Assembly (NCBI GenBank): GCA_026646885.1
Contig: JAPKHK010000008.1
Span: 165,137-229,136 of the forward strand
Length of the DNA: 64,000 nt
DNA from: Casimicrobiaceae bacterium
GTDB taxonomy: Bacteria; Pseudomonadota; Gammaproteobacteria; Burkholderiales; Casimicrobiaceae
Direction of reading: 5' to 3'
Part shown: positions 18,189 through 28,846 of the stretch, piece by piece
How the letters are laid out: the number at the start of each line of letters is the position of its first letter
Position numbering within the stretch: position 1 is the first letter of the stretch
The notes under the pieces: model-generated
What the model saw: only the letters and a program-made list of their open reading frames with translations
Told to the model about the DNA's origin: nothing
Databases searched by the model: none
Translations under genes and position numbers: made by a program

Positions 18189-19262
18189 ATGACCGATCCC
18201 CAACCCGCCCTCCTGACGCCCGACCCCGCACCCGCGGGTGCCACCGAGCCGACATTGTCCGCCCAGGAGCCGCCGCGCTGGCGCACACCGGCGGCACGGC
18301 GGCTGGGCTGGGGCCTCCTGCTTGCGCTCGCGCTTGCCTTGGCTCTGTTCGAATACCGCGAGATTCAGGCGCTGCGCGAAGACATGGCCAAGGCTCTGAG
18401 CGAAGCTGCACAGCGCAACACGGAAACCCGGGCCTTCGCCGCCAATGCCCAGGAGGCGTTACAGGACGTCGGGGCCAAGATCGCCCTGCTGGAAGCGCGC
18501 CTCGCCGAAAGCCAGACCCAACAGGCCGCGCTCGAAGCGCTCTACCGGGACCTCACACCCAGTAGGGACGATTTCACGCTCAACGAAATCGAGCAGATCC
18601 TGTTGCTGGCGAGCCAGCAGCTGCAGCTTGCGGGCAACGTGCAGACTGCGCTCGCCGCGCTGCAAACCGCCGACGCGCGCTTGCAGCGCAACGACCGGCC
18701 GCAGTTCATCGCCTTGCGCCGCGCCATTACCCGTGACATGGACCGCGTGAAATCGCTTCCCTATGTGGACCTCACCGGTATGAGCCTGCGCCTGGACCAG
18801 ATCATTCAAAGCGTCGATCGGCTGCCGCTGGCCTTCGAAGAGCGCCCCGATCCTCGCTCCGCAACACCCCCCGACCCCGGCCTGCCCGCCTGGCGCCGGA
18901 TTCTGCGAACCTTCACGGACGACCTGCGGCAATTGGTGCGCATCGAATCGCTCGAGCGCAGCGAACCGCCCCTACTTGCGCCGCGCCAGAGCTATTTTCT
19001 TCGCGAAAACCTCAAACTGCGCCTTCTTTCAGCGCGCCTCGCCTTGTTGGCCAGGGACGCCGCCAGCTTTCGAGCCGACCTCAAGGCGGCCGACGAGTGG
19101 CTGCGCCGCTATTTCGATCCCAAGGCCAAGAATACGCAGATCGCCTTGGCGACGATCAAGCAATTCCAGGCAAGCGAACTCGCCATCGAGATGCCCGATC
19201 TATCGGGCAGCCTCGCCGCGCTGCGCGGCCAGAGGCTCGCGCGCGATCGGGGTGCCCGTTGA
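18189..19262 (+). CDS. hemX: HemX-type inner-membrane protein
   Basis: A 357-residue protein with a Pro/Ala-rich cytoplasmic N-terminus, one transmembrane helix (WGLLLALALALALFEY, about 40-56), a coiled-coil stretch rich in Glu/Gln/Ala (about 60-120) and a C-terminal domain with the LNEIEQILLLASQQLQL pattern typical of HemX. Often labelled uroporphyrinogen-III C-methyltransferase, but it lacks a SAM-binding fold; the role is probably as a membrane scaffold of the heme pathway. ATG at 18189 was chosen; the open frame extends to a TTG at 18147 without merit. Its stop overlaps the TTG start of hemY. Confidence 0.9.
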   Translation: MTDPQPALLTPDPAPAGATEPTLSAQEPPRWRTPAARRLGWGLLLALALALALFEYREIQALREDMAKALSEAAQRNTETRAFAANAQEALQDVGAKIALLEARLAESQTQQAALEALYRDLTPSRDDFTLNEIEQILLLASQQLQLAGNVQTALAALQTADARLQRNDRPQFIALRRAITRDMDRVKSLPYVDLTGMSLRLDQIIQSVDRLPLAFEERPDPRSATPPDPGLPAWRRILRTFTDDLRQLVRIESLERSEPPLLAPRQSYFLRENLKLRLLSARLALLARDAASFRADLKAADEWLRRYFDPKAKNTQIALATIKQFQASELAIEMPDLSGSLAALRGQRLARDRGAR

Positions 19263-20464
19263 AATTTCTCGGCTGGTTGTTGGCTCTGGCGGTTGCCGCG
19301 GTCGCTCTGGCCTTGGCCGGCAGGGCGAATACCGGTTATGTGCTGGTCGTGGCTCCGCCCTACCGCTACGAACTGACGCTGAACTTCTTGCTTGTGGTGA
19401 TCGCCGTGGGCTGGCTCATGCTCTATGTCCTGGCGAGGCTGGTTCTTCGTGGGCTAGCGCTGCCCACAGAGGTGTCGGAGTACCGCGTTCGGCGCAAGCG
19501 CGAACGCGCCCACGCGGCCATCGACGCAGCATTGCTGGCTTTGCTCGAGGGCCGCTATGGCAAGGCCCGGCGGCACGCCGAAAAGGCGCTTGCCCTGGGT
19601 GAGGGTCCTCTCGCGGCCTTGCTCGCCGCCCGCGCTGCCATCGAAGTGCGCGACTTCGATACCGCCGACGACCTGCTGGGGCGAATCGCCGCCATGGCGC
19701 CGCAGCTCACTGCGGCGCGGCTGATGATGGACGCCGAAATCGAACTGGCAAGGCACCGTCCGCAAGGGGCCCTGAACCTCCTGCAGAAATTGCGTAGTGA
19801 CGCCGGCATGCACACTGCGGCCTTGCGCCTGGAGTTGCGTGCACTTCAAGCGGCCAAGCGCTGGGCCGAGGTCCCCGCCTTGCTCGAGCAGCTCAAACGC
19901 CGCGACGTGCTCGACAAAGTCCAAAGCGACCAGCTGCGCTGGCACGCTCAGGCCGAGCACCTCGCCGCACTTGCCGGCAACAGCGCCGCGCTGAACGACT
20001 ATTGGCAGCGCTTGCCCGAGGCCGACAGGCGGCACCCCCGCGTCGCCGCCGCCGCGGCCAAGGCGCGACTGGAAGCGGGGGAGAAGCAGCAGGCCGCCGA
20101 AATCATCGCCGCCAGCCTCGAACAAGAGTGGCACAGCGACCTCTTGCCGCGCTTTGGGGACTGCATGGGTGAAGACAACGTCGCCTTGATCGAGCAGGCC
20201 GAGCGCTGGCTCGCCGGACATCACGACGACGCCGGCTTACTGCTGGTGTTGGGGCGGCTGTGCCTCGCCGAAAAGCTCTGGGGCAAGGCGCAGACCTACC
20301 TCGAAGCAAGCGTGGCCTTGGCCGACAACTACGCGGCACACCTTGCGCTGGCCGAACTGCATGCGCAACTGCACAAGAACGACAAAGCCAGCGCCCATCT
20401 CGCAGCAGCGATGCGCCTAGCGCTCGAACAGCTAAAAAACGGTCCGGCAACACCAGCCGAATAG
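19259..20464 (+). CDS. hemY: HemY-type TPR membrane protein of heme biosynthesis
   Basis: A 401-residue protein with two N-terminal membrane helices (about 4-20 and 40-62), RANTGYVLVVAPPYRYE between them, then a HemY_N region and TPR-like helical repeats to the end. HemY of this type (not the Bacillus oxidase of the same name) is an inner-membrane protein linked to protoporphyrin formation. No ATG fits; TTG at 19259, overlapping the hemX stop as TTGA, gives the expected MKFLGWLLAL N-terminus and is the likely start. The rare start codon plus overlap implies coupled translation with hemX. Confidence 0.9.
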   Translation: MKFLGWLLALAVAAVALALAGRANTGYVLVVAPPYRYELTLNFLLVVIAVGWLMLYVLARLVLRGLALPTEVSEYRVRRKRERAHAAIDAALLALLEGRYGKARRHAEKALALGEGPLAALLAARAAIEVRDFDTADDLLGRIAAMAPQLTAARLMMDAEIELARHRPQGALNLLQKLRSDAGMHTAALRLELRALQAAKRWAEVPALLEQLKRRDVLDKVQSDQLRWHAQAEHLAALAGNSAALNDYWQRLPEADRRHPRVAAAAAKARLEAGEKQQAAEIIAASLEQEWHSDLLPRFGDCMGEDNVALIEQAERWLAGHHDDAGLLLVLGRLCLAEKLWGKAQTYLEASVALADNYAAHLALAELHAQLHKNDKASAHLAAAMRLALEQLKNGPATPAE

Positions 20465-20472
20465 GATTTTGC

Positions 20473-21462
20473 ATGCGCCTTCACGGCCTAGCCATGATTC
20501 GCAATGAGGCCGACATCGTCGAGAGCTTCGTGCGCCACAACCTCACGCTGCTGGATGGTCTGACCATCATCGTCCACCGCCCCAGCGACGGCACGCGCGA
20601 GATTCTCGATGCGCTCGGGCGCGAAGGTCTGCCGCTCGAGTTGATGCCCCTCGACGAGCTGGGGTTCTATCAGGGTCAACGCATGACCCAGGCGGCACGC
20701 AGCCTGTTCGCCCGCCATCGGCCCGATTTTCTTTTTGCGCTCGATGCCGACGAGTTTCTGCGCGCCCGCTCGCGCGGCGCGCTGCATGAGCTACTCGCGG
20801 CGCAGCCGCCCGGACAGCACTGCGTTACCTCCTGCTACACCTATGCGCCCGATCCGCGCGACGACGCCAACGAGGCCGAACCAGTGAAGCGGCTCCGGCA
20901 CCGCCATCCGCACGACACCAGCCCGGGGCGCTTCCGCAAACTGATCATCGACAAGTCCTTTGCCGACGACGCTTCGCTAGTAATCTGCCATGGCAATCAC
21001 GCGCTGGCCTCTGCTGATCCGGTCAAGGACAAAGAGCTCGGCAAGCAGTTGCAGGTGCAAGAAGCGCTGCTTTCCCACTACCCCGTGCGCAGCAGCGAGC
21101 AGATTCTCATCAAGACCCTGATCGGCTGGCTTGCCCATATCGTCATCGGCGAGCACCAGATCGAGCGTTCGGCCCACTGGCGCGGGTTCTATGAGCGTGT
21201 ACGAGATCGCGGCACGCTCAGCCGCGAAGAAATCGACGAAGTCGCCCGCTATTACCTCAATGATTGCATGGCCGACGACGACGAAAAGGCGAGTTTCCAA
21301 TTGAGTGACCTGATCGAAGACCCCTTGCCGGCTGATTTCGAAATTCGCTACGCCGGCCTGCGCCAACGCGAGCCTCTTGCCTGTGTGGTGAATTATGCCG
21401 AGCAGCTGGCCCTTGCCTACCTCGAGAAGACGCGGTCACCGGTACGCATGGGTTTTGCCTGA
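20473..21462 (+). CDS. Glycosyltransferase family 2-type protein (Glyco_tranf_2_4-like)
   Basis: A 329-residue protein opening with LAMIRNEADIVESFVRHN, the diagnostic start of the GT2/GT92-like family in which MxKNE/IRNE binds the donor. The acidic DADEF motif near residue 95 is the metal/UDP-sugar site. Mid-region is rich in His/Arg. It probably transfers a sugar to a surface or capsular glycan. The ATG at 20473 follows hemY by 8 bases, so it appears to ride on the heme transcript. No partner that fixes donor or acceptor is present. Confidence 0.78.
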   Translation: MRLHGLAMIRNEADIVESFVRHNLTLLDGLTIIVHRPSDGTREILDALGREGLPLELMPLDELGFYQGQRMTQAARSLFARHRPDFLFALDADEFLRARSRGALHELLAAQPPGQHCVTSCYTYAPDPRDDANEAEPVKRLRHRHPHDTSPGRFRKLIIDKSFADDASLVICHGNHALASADPVKDKELGKQLQVQEALLSHYPVRSSEQILIKTLIGWLAHIVIGEHQIERSAHWRGFYERVRDRGTLSREEIDEVARYYLNDCMADDDEKASFQLSDLIEDPLPADFEIRYAGLRQREPLACVVNYAEQLALAYLEKTRSPVRMGFA

Positions 21463-21464
21463 GG

Positions 21465-22376
21465 ATGGATAGGCGCGCGCGCATCCTGTTGATCGGCTGC
21501 GGTGACATCGCCCTGCGCGTTGCCCGGCAGCTCGGCGGCCGCTTTGCACTCTTTGGCTTGGCCCGATCGCAGGCGCAGCAACTGGCGCTGCGCAAGGCCG
21601 GCATCCGGCCCGTGCCCGGCGACCTCGATCATCTGCGTACGCTTTCGCGGCTGCGTCTCGCGCCGATGGCGGTCATGCATTTCGCCCCACCACCCGCACA
21701 GGGAGAGGACGATCCGCGTACTCGCCGGTTGCTTGCCGCGCTAGGGCAAAGCGGCACCTTCCCGCCGCGCCTGGTGTATATCAGCACCACGGGGGTCTAT
21801 GGCGACCGGCAGGGCGCTTGGGTCTCGGAAGCCGACGCCAAACGGCCACAATCGCCGCGAGCCCGCCGCCGGGTCGCCGCGGAAATCCGTCTTCGCGCGA
21901 CCTGCCTGAGACAGCGTTCGCGGCTTGCCATTCTTCGGGCTCCCGGCATCTACGCCGCCGATCGTCTGCCTCTGGAACGCTTGCGCGCCCACACGCCCGT
22001 GCTTTTCGCAGACGAAGACAGCTACACCAATCACGTGCATGCCGACGACCTGGCGCGCGCTGCCGTCGCTGCCTTGCGCCTAGCGCGCGGCGGGCGGGTC
22101 TACAACGTCACCGACGATGCCTCCTGGCGCATGGGCGAATGGTTCGACCGTCTCGCCGACGCCTTCGATCTACCCCGACCGCCACGCGTGAGCCGTGCCA
22201 CAGCTCAAGCGCAATTAACCGCGATACAATGGTCCTTCCTGAGTGAATCGCGACGATTGACCAATAGCCGCATCAAACGGGAATTGCGCTTGCATCTGGA
22301 CTATCCCACGCCCGACACGCTGCTCGTGCGCTGCGCCGCAAAAACCTTGCCCCGCCAAGGAGCGTTGTTGCGATGA
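21465..22376 (+). CDS. NAD(P)-binding SDR family protein (YeeZ-like)
   Basis: A 303-residue atypical SDR with a Rossmann start [17 protein letters not shown], a central [10 protein letters not shown] and a substrate region reading [13 protein letters not shown]. This combination is typical of the YeeZ-like epimerase/dehydratase group whose substrate is unknown; the classical YxxxK is not obvious. Begins two bases after the preceding gene and overlaps ubiA by four bases (ATGA), so it is embedded in the same operon. Confidence 0.82.
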   Translation: MDRRARILLIGCGDIALRVARQLGGRFALFGLARSQAQQLALRKAGIRPVPGDLDHLRTLSRLRLAPMAVMHFAPPPAQGEDDPRTRRLLAALGQSGTFPPRLVYISTTGVYGDRQGAWVSEADAKRPQSPRARRRVAAEIRLRATCLRQRSRLAILRAPGIYAADRLPLERLRAHTPVLFADEDSYTNHVHADDLARAAVAALRLARGGRVYNVTDDASWRMGEWFDRLADAFDLPRPPRVSRATAQAQLTAIQWSFLSESRRLTNSRIKRELRLHLDYPTPDTLLVRCAAKTLPRQGALLR

Positions 22377-23266
22377 GCTGGCACACCATCACCCGGCGCC
22401 TCGACGCTTATGAGCGCCTGGTGCGACTCGACAAGCCGATCGGCATTCTGCTTTTGCTCTGGCCTACGCTCTGGGCGCTGTGGATTGCGGCAGACGGACG
22501 ACCGGGTGGCGCCATGATCTGGATATTCGTGCTCGGCACGGCCTTGATGCGCTCCTCGGGCTGCGCCGTCAACGATTGGGCCGATCGACACTACGACGGC
22601 TACGTTAAGCGCACCGAAGCGCGCCCCCTGGCCCAAGGCGAAATCGAGCCTTGGGAGGCGCTGGCGGTGGCCGCAGCACTGGCGCTATGCGCGTTCTTGC
22701 TCATACTGCCGCTGCATCCGCTGGCGATTGCGCTTTCTGTTCCCGCTCTCCTGATTGCCATCAGTTACCCCTTCACCAAACGCTTCTTTGCCCTGCCCCA
22801 GGCCTACCTCGGCATCGCTTTCGGCTTCGGCATTCCCATGGCCTTTGCCGCGCAAGTGCACAGCCTGCCGGTTTTGGCTTGGCTCTTGCTTGCCGCCAAT
22901 ATCTGCTGGACGCTGGCTTACGACACCGAATACGCCATGGTGGATCGCGATGATGACATCAGGATCGGCATCCGCACCTCGGCGCTCACCTTCGGCCAAT
23001 ACGATGTCGCCGCGGTGATGTTCTTCTACGCCCTCTTCCTGGCCATCATGGGCGGCATCGGCGCCGGCATCGGCCTGGGGCTCATCTATTACGCCGGCTT
23101 GCTGGTCGCGGGCGGGATTGCCTTATACCATTACCGGCTGATCCGCCACCGCGACCGCATGGCCTGCTTCAAAGCCTTCAGGCACAACAACTGGCTAGGC
23201 TTCGCGGTTTTTATGGGGGTGGTGCTCGATTACGGCTTGGGACGAGGCGCCTGGCCCAATTTCTAA
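22373..23266 (+). CDS. ubiA: 4-hydroxybenzoate octaprenyltransferase
   Basis: A 297-residue integral membrane prenyltransferase with about eight helices. Both Mg-diphosphate motifs are present: NDWADRHYD (about 66-74) and [12 protein letters not shown] (about 182-193). It attaches the polyprenyl tail to 4-hydroxybenzoate in ubiquinone synthesis. Length and start ([22 protein letters not shown]) match the family. The usual partner ubiC is not adjacent. It closes the plus-strand run that began with hemC. Confidence 0.96.
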   Translation: MSWHTITRRLDAYERLVRLDKPIGILLLLWPTLWALWIAADGRPGGAMIWIFVLGTALMRSSGCAVNDWADRHYDGYVKRTEARPLAQGEIEPWEALAVAAALALCAFLLILPLHPLAIALSVPALLIAISYPFTKRFFALPQAYLGIAFGFGIPMAFAAQVHSLPVLAWLLLAANICWTLAYDTEYAMVDRDDDIRIGIRTSALTFGQYDVAAVMFFYALFLAIMGGIGAGIGLGLIYYAGLLVAGGIALYHYRLIRHRDRMACFKAFRHNNWLGFAVFMGVVLDYGLGRGAWPNF

Positions 23267-23303
23267 ACCCCGCACCGACCTTCACGAAAGTCAGAAAAAG
23301 CCG

Positions 23304-23333
23304 TTGAACCCGTTGCGCCTGGGGTGCTAGGAT
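23304..23333 (+). promoter_or_regulatory. Sigma-70-like promoter of the RCC1-repeat gene
   Basis: TTGAAC (23304-23309), 18 bases, TAGGAT (23328-23333), in the 188-base gap after ubiA. A strong ribosome-binding site GGGAGG (23440-23445) precedes ATG 23455, leaving a leader of about 110 bases. Confidence 0.4.
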
Positions 23334-23454
23334 GATCGGGCATGGCCTGACAGGAGACGTTTCGACCCAAGACGAATTCACTTGTTACCCAGACTGCGTG
23401 CCGATCACCAATCAATAAAGGCGCACGCAGCCGCAGCTCGGGAGGTATCCCACC

Positions 23455-26400
23455 ATGGACACGATCTCTCCGCGCTCCCGCCAACTCTTTGCCGCGGGGC
23501 GAAATTCCAACCCCTCAATCTGGATCTCGCGTTGCACCTTGCTTGCGTGTTTTGCGCTGGCCATCACGCAGCATTGCCCTCTGCACGCCGCGGAAGTCGC
23601 TGCCGCTGGCGATCACAGTTTCTTCGTGCGCGACGATGGCACGCTCTGGGCGTGGGGCGCCAATGAATTCGCCCAACTGGGCGATGGCAGCACTTTGGCC
23701 CGCGCCGTGCCAACCAAGATATTGTTCGGCGCCAGTGCGGTCGCCACCGGACCCTACCACAGCCTGGCGCTGAAGGGCGACGGCAGCTTGTGGAGCTGGG
23801 GTTTCAATGGCGCGGGACAACTGGGCAGCGGCGACACGACGGATCAAACCCTGCCCGCTCAGGTGCTCACCAGTGTCAGCGCGATGGCGGTATCGCGACT
23901 GGCCAGTTTCGCCATCAAGACCGACGGCAGCTTGTGGGCCTGGGGCAATAACGAGGCCGGACAACTGGGCGATGGCACTTCGACCAACCGCAGCTCGCCC
24001 GTGCAAGTGCTGAGCGGCGTGCGCGCAGTCTTTGCCGCAGGAGATTCCACCTTCGCCATCAAAAGCGACAACTCCCTCTGGGCCTGGGGAGACAACAGCC
24101 AGGGCCAACTGGGCAACGGCAACCGCAGCGCACAGAGCACTCCCGTGTCGGTGATGAGCGGGGTGGCGAGCGCGGCCACTTCCGGTCTCAGCACTTTTGC
24201 ACTAAAGACCGACGGCACACTGTGGGCCTGGGGCAACAACGACTGGGGACAACTTGGTAATGGCGACAGCGCGAGCCGCAACACGCCCGTCCAAGTGATG
24301 ACCGCGGTGAAGGGTGTGGCGGCCGGCGGCTCGGCCAGTTACGCGGTTAAAACCGACGATACGCTTTGGAGCTGGGGCGCCAACGATTGGGGCCAGCTGG
24401 GCGATAGCGGCGGCAACCGCGCGAGCCCCGCGCAGGTATTGAGCGGGGTGGTGCGTGCAGCGGCCGGGTTAGGGCACGCTTTGGCTCTGCGTAGCGACGG
24501 CCAGACTTGGTCCTGGGGCAATAACGCCTTTGGCCAGTTGGGTGACGGCAGCACCATCAGCCGCGGCCTTCCGGTGTATCCGCTGAACGGTGCCCAGGCG
24601 CTGGCCGCGGGCGCCCTGCATGCGCTGGCGGTGAAGGCGGATGGCGATCTTTGGGCCTGGGGCGACAATGCCTTCGGACAATTGGGCGATGGTACCCAAA
24701 CCGCCCGCGAGAATCCGACCCAAGTGCTCACTGGTGTACGCACCGCCGCCGCCGGGATGAATTTTTCCCTGGCGCGCAAAGCCGACGGTAGTCTCTGGGG
24801 CTGGGGTGAAAACGCCAGCGGACAACTGGGGGATGGCACCACGACCTCGCGCATTACGCCGACGCAAGTGGCTACCGGCATCAGCGACATGACTGCGGGT
24901 TATGCGCATGGACTGGCGATCAAGAGCGACGGCAGCCTCTGGGTCTGGGGTGAAAATACCTGGGGGCAAGTGGGCGACGGCTCGACGACCAACCGCGCCA
25001 CGCCGGTGCAGGTACTGACCGCAATCCGCGCCGTGGCGGCCGGTTCGGCGCACAGCCTGGCAGTGAAGACTGACGGCAGCCTTTGGGCCTGGGGTGCCAA
25101 CAACAACGGCCAACTGGGCGACGGCAGCAACATCGACCGGCACGAGCCCGTGCAGGTGCTCGGCGATGTACTCGCCATCGCGGCCGGGGAGAACTTTTCC
25201 TTGGCCCTCAAGTCCGATGGCAGCCTGTGGAGTTGGGGCGCGAACTACCAAGGGCAACTGGGCGATGGAAGTCTAGTCACCCGTTCGAGTCCCGCCCCCA
25301 TATTGACCGGCGTTGCCGCAATGGCCGCGGGCAACCGCTTTGCGCTGGCGCAAAAAAGCGACGGCACGATCTGGACCTGGGGCTCCAACGCGTATCAGGC
25401 TCTAGGAACGGGCGCCGCTGACGTAGAACTGCGACCTCGGCAAAACCATTTCTTGCGTCCGCTCCAGGCACTCGGCGCGGGCTGGCACCATGCCATGGGA
25501 CTTATGCCCGATGGCCGTATCGCAGCCTGGGGCGCCAAACTCGGGGCCACCAGCCGCGCCACGCCAACGCGGGTGCAGGACCCGCTGGCACCCTATTCCG
25601 GAGCGGTTTTGGTGAGTGAACACTTTAACCCCAGCATCCGCAACGGCGTTGGTCACCAGGGTATAGGCCATTACTTCGTCACCGCCGGTGCGGCAGAGCG
25701 CGCCGCGATCGCCGCGGGAGCCGCAGGCCCCGGATGGACCGACACCGGACGCAGCTTCCGCGCCTGGGAGAGCAGCACGGGCGCACCGAGCGGCGCAGTG
25801 GGCGTGTGCCGCTTCTATTACTTGGAGCCCAACAGTCATTTCTACACCGCAGGCGCCGGAGAATGCGATGCCTTGAAAGCGGCCAACCCCAGCAACAATC
25901 CGGCTCTCGCTTGGGCTTACGAGGGCATCGCTTTCTACACCGCCCTGCCCGGGAGCGCCGGCTGCACGGGCAGCTATTTCCCGGTCTACCGTACCTACAA
26001 CAACCGCTACGGGCCGCCGGCCACCAATGACGCCAATCACCGCCTCACGCCCAGCTACAACGATCATCGTCGGGGCATCCGCTTCTTAGGCTATTCGGAC
26101 GAAGGCATCGCTTTTTGTTCGCCCGCCAGCCCCTACCCCGGGGGCGACCTCCAGGCGAGTTTCACCTACCCGGGAGCCGCGGCCCAAGCCAACAGCAGTC
26201 TGAGCGCCGAGTTCTTGTTCAGCAACAACGGACCGGGCGCGGCCGATGGCGGCACCCTCTTCGCAGTGCTGCCCAGCGAGGTGAACAACTGGGTCGTCAC
26301 TTGCACCGCGCGCCAGGGAGCCGCTTGCCCAAGCGCCGGCAACTTGGATCCGGCAACGCTCCGGAGCGGCATCAGCCTCGCTTCCTGGCCCGCAGGCGGC

Positions 26401-27147
26401 GGCCTCACCTTAACGGCAAGCGGCACCGCGCCGGCGGCAAGCTCGGGTTCCGATGTCACGCTGAATTTTGCCGCCAGCGTTTTGCCGGCAAGCGGCTGGG
26501 CCGATGCGAACCTCGCCAACAACACGCCGCCATTAGGACAAACGGTGGTCGGGGCCGGCAATGTCTGCAATTTCGTGGTGAGCCCGAGTTACCTCTCCTT
26601 GAGCGCGGCGGCGCAAACGCCGCATTTGGCGATCAACGTCAGCCCTGGCTGCGCCTGGTCGGCCACGAGCAGCGCGCCCTGGATCACCCTGGGCGCGGGC
26701 GGCAGCGGCGCGGGCAGCCTGAGCGTCAACGTTGCCGCCAACACCGCGAGCACCGAACGCACCGGCAGCCTCGAAGTTGCCGGACAAGCGGTGCTGATCC
26801 GCCAAGCCGCGATTGCACCCACCCCCGCGCCCCGCTGCGGCGAGCTGCGCTTCTCGCGCACTGGCGATCAGGTTGCCGCCGGCTGGGTGACCACCGCCAT
26901 CCTGCTGGAGGTGATCGTCGATACGAGCTGCATCTGGCAAGCCACCAGCCAAACACCCTGGGTCACCATCGTTTCTGGCGGCTCGGGACAAGGCAATGGC
27001 ACGCTGGCCTATCGGGCCGATGCCAATTCCGGCGATACCCCTCGCGTGGGCAGCATACAGGTGGGAACCGCGATTTTCACGGTCACGCAATTCGGCGCCA
27101 GTGAAGGCCCCGGCGGCGATGGCGGCGGGGATGGCGGCGGCGAGTGA
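23455..27147 (+). CDS. Large secreted RCC1-repeat / DUF5648-like / BACON-domain protein
   Basis: A 1230-residue exported protein. A signal peptide covers about 1-46 (hydrophobic core CTLLACFALAI, Cys/His, then AEVAAAGDH). Residues 48-711 form 14 RCC1-type repeats of about 47-48 residues with the core SDGSLWAWGxNxxGQLGDG; the first 12 keep xQ(L/V)G, the last two are degenerate. Fourteen units would make two seven-bladed propellers. Then comes a DUF5648-like region with SHFYTAGAGECDAL (about 719-892), a DUF11-like stretch (about 900-1030), two BACON-like domains each with a Cys-W-x-A-T-S core and PWxT (about 1037-1120 and 1127-1213), and a GGDGGG tail. Likely a surface or extracellular binding protein; ligand unknown. 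Confidence 0.9.
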   Translation: MDTISPRSRQLFAAGRNSNPSIWISRCTLLACFALAITQHCPLHAAEVAAAGDHSFFVRDDGTLWAWGANEFAQLGDGSTLARAVPTKILFGASAVATGPYHSLALKGDGSLWSWGFNGAGQLGSGDTTDQTLPAQVLTSVSAMAVSRLASFAIKTDGSLWAWGNNEAGQLGDGTSTNRSSPVQVLSGVRAVFAAGDSTFAIKSDNSLWAWGDNSQGQLGNGNRSAQSTPVSVMSGVASAATSGLSTFALKTDGTLWAWGNNDWGQLGNGDSASRNTPVQVMTAVKGVAAGGSASYAVKTDDTLWSWGANDWGQLGDSGGNRASPAQVLSGVVRAAAGLGHALALRSDGQTWSWGNNAFGQLGDGSTISRGLPVYPLNGAQALAAGALHALAVKADGDLWAWGDNAFGQLGDGTQTARENPTQVLTGVRTAAAGMNFSLARKADGSLWGWGENASGQLGDGTTTSRITPTQVATGISDMTAGYAHGLAIKSDGSLWVWGENTWGQVGDGSTTNRATPVQVLTAIRAVAAGSAHSLAVKTDGSLWAWGANNNGQLGDGSNIDRHEPVQVLGDVLAIAAGENFSLALKSDGSLWSWGANYQGQLGDGSLVTRSSPAPILTGVAAMAAGNRFALAQKSDGTIWTWGSNAYQALGTGAADVELRPRQNHFLRPLQALGAGWHHAMGLMPDGRIAAWGAKLGATSRATPTRVQDPLAPYSGAVLVSEHFNPSIRNGVGHQGIGHYFVTAGAAERAAIAAGAAGPGWTDTGRSFRAWESSTGAPSGAVGVCRFYYLEPNSHFYTAGAGECDALKAANPSNNPALAWAYEGIAFYTALPGSAGCTGSYFPVYRTYNNRYGPPATNDANHRLTPSYNDHRRGIRFLGYSDEGIAFCSPASPYPGGDLQASFTYPGAAAQANSSLSAEFLFSNNGPGAADGGTLFAVLPSEVNNWVVTCTARQGAACPSAGNLDPATLRSGISLASWPAGGGLTLTASGTAPAASSGSDVTLNFAASVLPASGWADANLANNTPPLGQTVVGAGNVCNFVVSPSYLSLSAAAQTPHLAINVSPGCAWSATSSAPWITLGAGGSGAGSLSVNVAANTASTERTGSLEVAGQAVLIRQAAIAPTPAPRCGELRFSRTGDQVAAGWVTTAILLEVIVDTSCIWQATSQTPWVTIVSGGSGQGNGTLAYRADANSGDTPRVGSIQVGTAIFTVTQFGASEGPGGDGGGDGGGE
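23596..25587 (+). repeat. 14 tandem protein-coding RCC1 repeats (period about 144 bases)
   Basis: The periodicity lies in the protein: each unit carries a Ser-Asp/Asn-Gly-x-Leu-Trp-x-Trp-Gly core followed by Gly-Gln-Leu-Gly and a V-x-V-L-(S/T)-G closing strand. DNA copies have diverged at third positions, so this is old duplication rather than recent slippage. Not a CRISPR: unit length is too great and there are no spacers. Confidence 0.9.
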
Positions 27148-27180
27148 GCGGGCCATTCTGAGGAGCTCTCGCCTTCGCGA

Positions 27181-28260
<1,080 letters not shown>

Positions 28261-28276
28261 GAGGGTATCTTTAAAA

Positions 28277-28846
28277 TCAAGAATGCGCCGGGGACTCGGC
28301 TTCTTTCCATTTGGTCACCTGATAGCGCCAGACTCTCAGTCCGGGCTCCCAGAAATCGAGCGGCAACCCAGCTTTGCGCTTGAGCTCCATCAGAAAGCGC
28401 GCCGGTTCCGGCAGGGTTTCCCAGACTTGCGGCAGGAAGGTGGCGCGATGATGGCCCCATTGCACGATCAAGCCGTCCTCGCCGGGGTGGAGCTGTGCGA
28501 GGAGTTCGGCTTCTCCAGCAAAGGCTAGCTCTTCCGCAGGGCCAAGCAGCGACACTTCGACGCGCGTTTCGCCCCATTCGTCCCGGCTCAAGGGAGCAAA
28601 GCGCGGATCACGGAAAGCGGCTGCGCGCGCGTTGTGCGCGACGTCTTCGGCCAGGGGGCGGGCCGCTTCAAGGGCGCCGATGCACCCGCGCAATCGGCCT
28701 AGTTGCGTGAGCGTCACGAAAGTCGCGCCGGGCAGGGCCAGCGCCGGCAGGTTCGGCACGGCGCGCGCCGCCTCTCCGAATTCGCGGCCTATGGCGTTGC
28801 GCGCCAAGGTGAGGAGTGCGGGCCCCAGCGGCTCAATTGGGTCCAT
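28277..28846 (-). CDS. amrA: AMMECR1-domain protein (AmrA)
   Basis: A 189-residue protein covering one AMMECR1 domain, with the family signature GRLRGCIGAL (about 60) and EWGETRVEVSLLGP. Human AMMECR1 is mutated in a contiguous-gene syndrome, but the molecular function of the domain is poorly defined. ATG at 28846 was chosen: it overlaps the MEMO-like stop by 14 bases and gives MDPIEPLGPALL. The ORF could extend 15 codons upstream, deeper into the neighbour. Translational coupling on both sides supports a joint function with the MEMO-like and radical SAM proteins. Confidence 0.92.
   Translation of the reverse strand: MDPIEPLGPALLTLARNAIGREFGEAARAVPNLPALALPGATFVTLTQLGRLRGCIGALEAARPLAEDVAHNARAAAFRDPRFAPLSRDEWGETRVEVSLLGPAEELAFAGEAELLAQLHPGEDGLIVQWGHHRATFLPQVWETLPEPARFLMELKRKAGLPLDFWEPGLRVWRYQVTKWKEAESPAHS

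Noticed and set aside
23596..25587. Possible CRISPR-like periodicity
   Set aside because: The period is about 144 bases and is explained by RCC1 protein repeats; no short identical repeats or spacers.
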